This document shows positions 23,330-29,370 of a stretch of 29,370 bases of DNA, piece after piece; the stretch's first letter is position 1; the number at the start of each line of letters is the position of its first letter. The notes beneath the pieces are model-generated. The model was not told where the DNA came from, did no database searches, and saw nothing but the letters and a program-made list of their open reading frames with translations. A program made the translations under genes and the position numbers. Source of the stretch: Candidatus Thorarchaeota archaeon (GTDB taxonomy: Archaea; Asgardarchaeota; Thorarchaeia; Thorarchaeales; Thorarchaeaceae); assembly GCA_016840825.1 (NCBI GenBank), contig JAEORN010000096.1, positions 1 through 29,370 of the forward strand. The letters run 5' to 3'.

Positions 23330-24199
23330 CTACCATACCTCCTTCAGAAGGTCGAGCTCATTCCTATCCCCCATGTATATTGCATTCTGAGGGCAACTAA
23401 TTTGACAAAGCCCACAGCCATAGCATTTCCATTGGTCTATGAATGGACGACTCATTGAATCTGAGAAAGACAGAGCACCAAATTGACACCGGGATGCACA
23501 GGTTTCACAACCATCGCATTTCGAGAAATCAACCTTTGCCACATATTCTCCTTTGTAAAGAGCATTCAAATTGTAGGCGGTTCGTATTTTTGTTGCAACG
23601 CATTCTGGTAGCTCACAGCTACAGAGGGCTGCGATGTATGGACTCGGACCCATCCAAACAGTATTCACCCTTCCCGCGTCCTGCATCTGAGTAGCGAATT
23701 CTTGTGCTTCGTCAACATGTAAAGGTTCAACTCCCCTATCTGGAACATATCTGGTCAATTTTGGTACAGATTCAGCTAGTGCACCAAATGCCATGCAACA
23801 TGGGTCCTTTATTCCCCTGGTCATATGGCGACATGCGCAATTGACTCGGATGATCGGGTCAGCTATCTCGAGTATCTTCTTCGCATCCTCCAAAATAATT
23901 ACTTGTCCTGGATGTCCTTCCGCTCGTCTTGGATTTCTTCCCCTGAGTGGTTTCTCTTTCCTGAACCAAGAGTTGATGTATCGATGCATGAGTTTACCAA
24001 CAATTGGGATACTGAACTTGTAGCCTGGACCTCTGGTTGAGATTCCATAGATTTTCTGTAGGTACACTTTCTCGAATTGCTTCCAGAGCTCAAAGATATA
24101 CTCCTCTGCTCCAACCTGCTCCGCAGTTTCTCTTAGATAGTTCTGGGAGTTCAAATACCACTTCTTACCGGCACCGTGTTTGTAGCACCACTCGCACAT
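23330..24199 (-). CDS. Multi-cluster 4Fe-4S protein
   Basis: 289 residues. ATG at 24199 with GGTGA five bases upstream; the frame is open to 24277 but without a ribosome-binding site there. It begins MCEWCYKHGAGKKWYLN, a Cys-x2-Cys head seen in a family of archaeal and anaerobe Fe-S proteins. In the middle are CACRHMTRGIKDPCCMAFG and CSCELPECV, likely to bind another cluster. The C-terminal third is a 2[4Fe-4S] ferredoxin domain, CDGCETCASRCQFG and CYGCGLCQISCPQNA. Its exact reaction is unknown; it probably relays electrons between a redox enzyme and the ferredoxin encoded next door. It follows the Lrp-type regulator with a 100-base gap on the same strand. Confidence 0.82.
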   Translation of the reverse strand: MCEWCYKHGAGKKWYLNSQNYLRETAEQVGAEEYIFELWKQFEKVYLQKIYGISTRGPGYKFSIPIVGKLMHRYINSWFRKEKPLRGRNPRRAEGHPGQVIILEDAKKILEIADPIIRVNCACRHMTRGIKDPCCMAFGALAESVPKLTRYVPDRGVEPLHVDEAQEFATQMQDAGRVNTVWMGPSPYIAALCSCELPECVATKIRTAYNLNALYKGEYVAKVDFSKCDGCETCASRCQFGALSFSDSMSRPFIDQWKCYGCGLCQISCPQNAIYMGDRNELDLLKEVW

Positions 24200-24299
24200 C
24201 TTATTCACCGATCGACAGATGTTGCTTTCATTGGTGAAACATACAAACCACCTATATTGTCTTGTGGATTTTTCCATTCAGAATCTATCCAACTAGAAA

Positions 24300-25199
24300 T
24301 TAACTGATAATATCCTTCATGAGTAGTTCCGCGGGCCAAGGATATTTCTTTGTCAGATATACAACATAATCCCGTATACTCAAAACTCCTGGATATCGCC
24401 TTAGCTCATTGATGATTCCTGGAATTTTCACTAAAGAATCGGTAACAAATTGTGTTACAATAATTGGCTCCATAGCTGATGGCGCTACTGTCCATGCCTC
24501 AAGCTCAAATGTTTCGTATATCCATTGAATATACTCATTCACCTCAAAATCTCTTGAGTACTCTGTATATGTCAGGACTTGTGTATGACCCTCCCTGGCA
24601 AGGTTCCATCTCACTCCAAAATGAAAGGCACCTGATTCGATTAGAACATCAAGCTCCCTCCGAACTCTTCGAGCACTAAGTCCTGCTTTCTGCGCAATAT
24701 CGGAAATACTCATTCTTGGGTCATTCATAATAGTCCGAATGATTCGTTTCTGCAAATTCGATATCTCAATTATATTGCCCTCGGTAGTTATTGCATTATG
24801 GAACTCGATGTTCGTAACGCAATCCATTCTGCGTATATTGCTCAATGCCTCAGAAAGAGCATGAGACGTTGAGTAGTGCCCAAATATACCATAACCTCCT
24901 TGATTACCATATGCAAGGTGACTTACATGAGCTACGATACCACTCTCTCCAAGTTGATCCATGAAGTCCAATGGTGCCTCTGTTCCTTTCGTTTCAACAA
25001 TACCGAAGAAGAATGTGAGTCCTACCATCTCAATCGTAGGCATCAGAACGAATTTCACAATCGTACCTTTCTCAATCATCCCTTCAATACGTTTCTTCAC
25101 TGCATTGGCTGTCATGCCAATCTGATCAGCAATACTTCTGTAACTCATACGACAATTAGTGTCTAGGAGAATCAGAATTTGCTTGTTGATCAGGTCCAT
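24300..25199 (-). CDS. Lrp/AsnC-type regulator with two HTH domains
   Basis: 299 residues. Residues 1-55 form an Lrp winged-helix (INKQILILLDTNCRMSYRSI, ADQIGMTANAVKKRIEGM), followed by an RAM-like ligand or assembly region with VGLTFFFGIVETKGTE. A second HTH at about 165-215 (LQKRIIRTIMNDPRMSISDI, AQKAGLSARRVRREL) is followed by another sensing region ending YPWPAELLMKDIIS. ATG at 25199 has GAGGTT about seven bases upstream; an upstream ATG at 25316 would add 39 non-family residues. A TATA box reads AATTATATAT on this strand at 25275-25284. It probably controls the Fe-S gene that follows or its own expression (inference). Confidence 0.85.
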   Translation of the reverse strand: MDLINKQILILLDTNCRMSYRSIADQIGMTANAVKKRIEGMIEKGTIVKFVLMPTIEMVGLTFFFGIVETKGTEAPLDFMDQLGESGIVAHVSHLAYGNQGGYGIFGHYSTSHALSEALSNIRRMDCVTNIEFHNAITTEGNIIEISNLQKRIIRTIMNDPRMSISDIAQKAGLSARRVRRELDVLIESGAFHFGVRWNLAREGHTQVLTYTEYSRDFEVNEYIQWIYETFELEAWTVAPSAMEPIIVTQFVTDSLVKIPGIINELRRYPGVLSIRDYVVYLTKKYPWPAELLMKDIIS

Positions 25200-25274
25200 A
25201 TAGTAACCTCTCTCATGATTATTCCAATTTCGCTTTCTACATGCGATTTGGGGTATAGGCTGTATCTTCGTGTC

Positions 25275-25284
25275 ATATATAATT
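25275..25284 (-). promoter_or_regulatory. TATA box of the Lrp-type regulator gene
   Basis: AATTATATAT on the minus strand, about 75 bases before the ATG at 25199, giving a leader of about 50 bases. Confidence 0.5.
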
Positions 25285-25340
25285 ACTTGATTTCCCTGAG
25301 ATTCTGGGATGTTCAATTCTAAAACCTTGAGCTTGTTTCT

Positions 25341-26768
25341 CTAGTGCTGATGTCTATGTCCACCATCTAGAGGGGCTAATCTACCGAAGGCTCTCTGTAC
25401 CAATTCTGGAAGCGCTGGATGGATATGTATGGCATTGAACATTGGGATGAATGTTCTGTCATCTGTATACATGAGATTAATTATTTCCTGAATCAACGTG
25501 GAAGCTTCAGGTCCGATAATGGTTGCTCCGAGAATCGTTCTGTCTTGCGCATCAGCAATGACTCTGAGGAATCCTGCAGGATATCCCATGGCGGCACCCT
25601 TTGCAGCACCATCATAGCCAATTTGACCAACCAGTAGTTCTCTCTTCGAATTCTTTGCTTCTTTCAGAGTCATTCCCACAGTTGCAATTTGGGGATATGA
25701 AAAGACTGCCCTAGGAATCGCATGATATGATATCGATTGAAAGTCCGGTTTCCCGCCATGGCGTTCTGCATTTAGTGAGCTAACGAAATTGTACCAAGTT
25801 ATTGAGGACTCTTCGTTGGCGACATGTCTGAACTGATATCGTCCAATTGCATCACCAAATGCCCAGATATTCTTCTTGCTAGTCCTGAAGTAGTCATCGA
25901 CAAGCACCCATCCTTGCTTGTCCACTTTCACTCCAGTTTTCTCAGGTTTGAAAAGGTCAGCATTCGATATTCTCCCTGCTGCCATCAGAAGGGTCTCTGC
26001 TTCAAACTCTCTCTCTTTGCCTGTGGACCGATCTTTCGCTAATACTTTCCTAACCGCTCCATCCTGACTTGCGCTTACAACCTCATGATTAGTAAGCACT
26101 GTCATTCGTTTCGAGAGTTCTTCTTTAAGCAGATCTGATACGTCTTCATCCTCATTCTTCACGAGGAAAGGATTCCTACCTAATATTGTAACATCCGTTC
26201 CTATCGCTGAGAAGAAATGTGCAAACTCAGTTGCTATGTACCCACCTCCCACGATGATCATAGATTTGGGTTGTTCATCAAGTGAAAGGACCGTCTTATT
26301 CGTCAAGTAATCAACATCATCAAGACCTTCAATATTGGGGATTAATGGCCTTGAACCAGCTGCTATTATAACATGATCACCCTTGAGTTCCTCTCCGTTG
26401 ACTTCCAACGTATAATCCTTGGTGAATTCTCCAGTGCCTTTGTAAAAATCATAGTTCTCAACTTGAGCAATGGAATGTTCCATCTCCGCAGCTTCTCCCC
26501 AGGTTTCCCTCCTCATGCGTTCCATTAGAGGTTTGAAGTTTACCCCTTCAACAGATGCTCGAAGATCAACATTCTTTGCGTGCTCAATCTCCATAATCAC
26601 ATCTGCAACATATGTCAGGATCTTTGTTGGGATGCATCCTCGATTTAAGCAGGTGCCACCAAATCTTCCATTATCAACAATAGCTACCGATAATCCCTGT
26701 TGGTATGCATTTGCAGCAACATTAGCTCCTGCGCCTGAACCCAATACTAACATATCGTATCTCTTCAT
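25341..26768 (-). CDS. Pyridine nucleotide-disulfide oxidoreductase (class I)
   Basis: 475 residues in the dihydrolipoamide dehydrogenase/glutathione reductase fold. FAD loop VLGSGAGANVAANAY (residues 8-22), redox pair C40/C45 in GGTCLNRGCIPTK, NAD(P) loop SMIIVGGGYIATEFAHFFSAIG, second FAD motif NIWAFGDAIG, and the C-terminal dimer domain with HIHPALPELVQRAF, where H450 and E455 form the catalytic pair. The HPALPE sequence resembles mycothione reductase and lipoamide dehydrogenase; a His-rich end (HRHQH) is unusual. It reduces a disulfide (lipoamide, or a small thiol disulfide) with NAD(P)H. No E2 or lipoyl gene is nearby. A TATA-like AATAATAAATAC at about 26782-26793 would place the transcript start close to the ATG, so the mRNA may be leaderless. 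Confidence 0.9.
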   Translation of the reverse strand: MKRYDMLVLGSGAGANVAANAYQQGLSVAIVDNGRFGGTCLNRGCIPTKILTYVADVIMEIEHAKNVDLRASVEGVNFKPLMERMRRETWGEAAEMEHSIAQVENYDFYKGTGEFTKDYTLEVNGEELKGDHVIIAAGSRPLIPNIEGLDDVDYLTNKTVLSLDEQPKSMIIVGGGYIATEFAHFFSAIGTDVTILGRNPFLVKNEDEDVSDLLKEELSKRMTVLTNHEVVSASQDGAVRKVLAKDRSTGKEREFEAETLLMAAGRISNADLFKPEKTGVKVDKQGWVLVDDYFRTSKKNIWAFGDAIGRYQFRHVANEESSITWYNFVSSLNAERHGGKPDFQSISYHAIPRAVFSYPQIATVGMTLKEAKNSKRELLVGQIGYDGAAKGAAMGYPAGFLRVIADAQDRTILGATIIGPEASTLIQEIINLMYTDDRTFIPMFNAIHIHPALPELVQRAFGRLAPLDGGHRHQH

Positions 26769-26871
26769 ATTTGCAATCTAGTATTTATTATTGTTAAGCA
26801 CTCCGGTATGTGAAGTGCTGAAACTTTCTATGAAATCTGAAAAGAGAACATCAATGTCAAAGCTAGTGGAG

Positions 26872-26880
26872 ATATTTATT
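26872..26880 (+). promoter_or_regulatory. TATA-like box of the second binding-protein gene
   Basis: ATATTTATT, about 55 bases before the TTG start at 26933, giving a short leader that holds a five-pair hairpin (CTAGT/ACTAG, 26907-26921) directly before the GGAGGG ribosome-binding site. Confidence 0.45.
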
Positions 26881-26932
26881 AGACTGAAAATACGAGAATA
26901 AAGTGACTAGTTGTTCACTAGGAGGGTACGTG

Positions 26933-29370
26933 TTGAAAAAGGGGTACGTAATCGCTATTCTATGTATTCTCGGAGTATTCATTACATCTCCGACCTTGTT
27001 AGTATCTGCAACTCCGTCGGGTGCCTATGTGGATAATTTGCTTTTTTCTGTGATTAACCAAGACGACCAACAGGTCTTGGCACTTCTTAATGATGATGTT
27101 GATATGATTGGGGATACAATTGATCCGAGTTTTCTTGATACACTTGCTGCTGCTGAGGACATCGATATTGCCAGTACTCTAAGAAATGGATATGGGTATA
27201 TGACAATAAATACTGACAAGTATCCATTAAACATCACAAGCTTCCGAAGAGCCCTGGCATTTGCCTTGGACAAGGAAGGGATTTCTGATGATGTTTGGGA
27301 TGGTCTATCATCTCCACAAGACAGCTGCGTACCACAGATAAATCCCTTCTCGGTTGAAGGTCTTCTTCCTTATACGTACTGGGAGAACAATGTTGCCCTT
27401 GGTAACGATCTCTTGGATGACGCAGGCTTCTTAGACATTGACGAAGACGGAATTAGAGAAGCGCCAGACGGAAGTGAGTTCGATATATTGATAGAAGTCG
27501 CTCAGTCTTCCAATATAGCAATTGAGGTTGGTCAATACGTTGCAGATGCATTGACATCACTAGGTGTCGATGCAGAATCAGTACCAACAGACTTCTACGA
27601 GTACTTGAACAGACTCTATTTCCATGGTGATTTTGATATCGTCTTCTTAGGAAAATCATTCTCTGATTTCGACGTTGACTGGCTAGCATATGAGTACTGG
27701 TCAGAGTACGCAGATGAGCCCTACTGGAACTTCCCCAACTTCCGCAATGCAACCTACGATAGCTGGAGGGATCAGCTTCTACATGCCGTTGCCTACGAGG
27801 ATGTCTATGAAGCTGCAATAGAGATGCAGAAGATATGGGTCCATGCCTGTCCTGAGATCATATGCTATGAGAACGTCCTCTTGTCAGCCTATAGAACTGA
27901 TAGGTTCGAAGGTCATGTGAATCAGGTTGGGCAAGGTGTCGCTAACTGGTGGACATATTTCAATGTTCATCAGGCAACTTCTGGAGGCACTTTCAGAACC
28001 GCATTACCTGTGGATGTAGACACATTCAATTTTATGGTCTCTGGCTCTGCATATGCTCAACAAGTCAACATGGAAATGTGGGATTCACTTATGCGGCTCG
28101 GTCCCAATGGCAATGATGTTCTTTGGTTAGCTGAATCATATATCGCTGAAACGCATGATGACAATCCCAGTGTTACTGATGGGCATACGAGATTCACATT
28201 TGATCTGGTTCAGAATGCAACTTGGAGCGATGGCTTACCGTTAACAGCTGAGGATGTAGCGTACACTCTAAACTACTATCGAGACAGTCCAGGGAATCCA
28301 TATGGTGCAGATCTAACCGAGATGACTGCAGCATATAATCCCACAACCTATTCAGTAATTGTTGAGTTTAGTACAGAATCGTTTTGGCATTTGCATACTA
28401 TTTGCTATAAGCCAATCATACCCAAACACGTCTTTCTATCAATCGGTCTTGCTGGATGGAATACATGGAATCCGAATCCTCCCTCAAGCCCAATGGTTAC
28501 ATCTGGACCGTACAATGTTTCCAGCTATTCTTCAGGCGACTTCATTGAGTTGTCTAGAAATCCGAACTATTTCAAAGGAATAGATATCTCAGTATATGAA
28601 ACTCCTGTCATAGTTCCTGAGAATGATATTTCGTATCAAGTTGGATCGATTGACAACGAGATTTCATGGTTTGTCACTGATACCAATCCTGATACTTACT
28701 GCATATACAACGGATCAGATTTGGTAGCTTCCGATTCTTGGACCACAGGCGAGATTAGTATTGATATTGATGGACTTGATGTCGGTACCTACGTATTCAC
28801 ACTCTATGTGAACGACACAGATGGCAACTCTGCCACTGATGTTGTTACTGTTACTGTGGTAGATGACACGACCAATCCAATAACAGATTCACCTGAAGAC
28901 CTGTTGCTTGTGTATACTCAAAGTAGTGGAAATATTACATGGAGCGTTTATGATGCATATCCCAGTTACTTCTGGATATACAAAGACGATGTGGTCGTCA
29001 AGAGCGGCCAATGGAATACATCTGTAATCTACATCACCTTTGACGATCTAGAAGTTGGGATCTACAACTATACACTTGTGTTGGAAGATGTGGGTGAGAA
29101 TCAAGCTTCTGATACAGTATTCATCACAGTAACTGAGAGTGTTGCACCGCAATTTACTTACATACCTGATGACACATCATTTTCTGAAGGGGACTTTGAA
29201 ATATCTCTGATGTGGAATTTCACAGATGAGAACCCTGCTGATTATGTTCTTTATGAAAATGGTACAACGATAGACTACGGGCCTTGGACAAGTCCATGTT
29301 CATATGTCTATAACATTTCAGCACCTTCATACGGAGTATATAACTACACAATGTTCGTGAGTGATACAAC
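26933..29370 (+). CDS. Second permuted family-5 binding protein with Ig-like repeats (partial)
   Basis: At least 812 residues, open at the window edge. TTG at 26933 with GGAGGG six bases upstream; GTG at 26930 is an alternative. A signal peptide (MKKGYVIAILCILGVFITS) is followed by the swapped SBP_bac_5 order seen at 992-2818: residues about 30-345 are the normal second half (FRRALAFALDKEGISDD, LLDDAGFLDIDEDG, GDFDIVFLG) and about 350-545 the normal first half (GGTFRTALPVDVDTFN, WSDGLPLTAEDVAYTLNYY, IIPKHVF, VTSGPYNV, RNPNYF). Many stretches are identical to the first protein. After that come Ig-like repeats with a period of 91-92 residues. The C-terminal anchor, and any permease genes, lie beyond the window. 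It is a surface receptor; the substrate is unknown. Confidence 0.88.
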   Translation, partial: MKKGYVIAILCILGVFITSPTLLVSATPSGAYVDNLLFSVINQDDQQVLALLNDDVDMIGDTIDPSFLDTLAAAEDIDIASTLRNGYGYMTINTDKYPLNITSFRRALAFALDKEGISDDVWDGLSSPQDSCVPQINPFSVEGLLPYTYWENNVALGNDLLDDAGFLDIDEDGIREAPDGSEFDILIEVAQSSNIAIEVGQYVADALTSLGVDAESVPTDFYEYLNRLYFHGDFDIVFLGKSFSDFDVDWLAYEYWSEYADEPYWNFPNFRNATYDSWRDQLLHAVAYEDVYEAAIEMQKIWVHACPEIICYENVLLSAYRTDRFEGHVNQVGQGVANWWTYFNVHQATSGGTFRTALPVDVDTFNFMVSGSAYAQQVNMEMWDSLMRLGPNGNDVLWLAESYIAETHDDNPSVTDGHTRFTFDLVQNATWSDGLPLTAEDVAYTLNYYRDSPGNPYGADLTEMTAAYNPTTYSVIVEFSTESFWHLHTICYKPIIPKHVFLSIGLAGWNTWNPNPPSSPMVTSGPYNVSSYSSGDFIELSRNPNYFKGIDISVYETPVIVPENDISYQVGSIDNEISWFVTDTNPDTYCIYNGSDLVASDSWTTGEISIDIDGLDVGTYVFTLYVNDTDGNSATDVVTVTVVDDTTNPITDSPEDLLLVYTQSSGNITWSVYDAYPSYFWIYKDDVVVKSGQWNTSVIYITFDDLEVGIYNYTLVLEDVGENQASDTVFITVTESVAPQFTYIPDDTSFSEGDFEISLMWNFTDENPADYVLYENGTTIDYGPWTSPCSYVYNISAPSYGVYNYTMFVSDT
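28605..29370 (+). repeat. Three Ig-like repeats in the binding-protein tail
   Basis: The motif G-x-Y-x-(F/Y)-T-x-x-(V/L/F)-x-D occurs at 28784 (GTYVFTLYVND), 29057 (GIYNYTLVLED) and 29333 (GVYNYTMFVSD), 273 and 276 bases apart. Each unit also has a SW/TW/MW strand followed by a YxxY(K/N)xx turn. Asn-x-Ser/Thr sites are frequent, as in glycosylated archaeal surface proteins. The third unit is cut by the window edge. Confidence 0.7.

Overview
The window looks archaeal. Several starts have GGTGA- or GAGG-type ribosome-binding sites, TATA-like boxes lie about 20-45 bases upstream of putative transcript starts, there is a candidate box C/D guide RNA, and regulators and ferredoxin-like proteins are of archaeal type. 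Cell-surface binding proteins are anchored by a C-terminal membrane segment. The gene mix (duplicated-HTH Lrp regulator, many SDR and GNAT proteins, CCG-domain Fe-S proteins, a molybdopterin oxidoreductase) suggests an anaerobic, organic-compound-degrading archaeon, possibly an Asgard (Thorarchaeia-like) lineage. That placement is inference only; no rRNA or ribosomal protein gene is present to fix it.

Layout. 1-762 (-): amino part of an M29 aminopeptidase, cut by the window edge. 992-2818 (+): a family-5 (peptide/nickel type) solute-binding protein whose two halves are in swapped order, followed by a clear terminator. 2925-4208 (+): ArsB/NhaD-type ion permease, convergent with a GNAT acetyltransferase (4205-4990, -). 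5090-5804 (+): a possible 38-residue peptide and a two-TM protein of unknown function. 5902-8846 (+): MFS transporter and thiamine-diphosphate enzyme, overlapping by ATGA. 8848-10790 (-): SDR-family oxidoreductase/epimerase and 3-hydroxyacyl-CoA dehydrogenase. 10899-11372 (+): DinB-like protein. 11351-13747 (-): molybdopterin oxidoreductase with a ferredoxin domain inserted near its C-terminus. 13917-17234 (+): a 1105-residue GNAT fusion with beta-sandwich and mutarotase-like regions.

17235-17930 has no large gene but is dense with structure: terminator hairpins, a 46-residue ORF on the minus strand with TATA box, three-hairpin leader and good ribosome-binding site, and a candidate C/D box sRNA on the minus strand. 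17931-20885 (+): tight SCP2-like / FAD oxidase / CCG Fe-S operon. 20889-21749 (-): GNAT. 21809-22804 (-): SDR. 23107-25199 (-): Lrp-type regulator, Fe-S protein and ferredoxin. 25341-26768 (-): pyridine nucleotide-disulfide oxidoreductase. 26933-29370 (+): a second swapped-order binding protein, continuing into Ig-like repeats and off the window edge.

How they fit together (inference): two surface receptors capture peptides or similar solutes, the MFS and ArsB-like proteins move organic acids or ions, and several flavin, Fe-S, Mo and NAD enzymes oxidise organic or acyl substrates and pass electrons to ferredoxin-like carriers. The strongest novelties are the circularly permuted binding-protein pair, the ferredoxin insertion in the molybdoenzyme, the GNAT-mutarotase fusion, and the structured 17.2-17.9 kb region.
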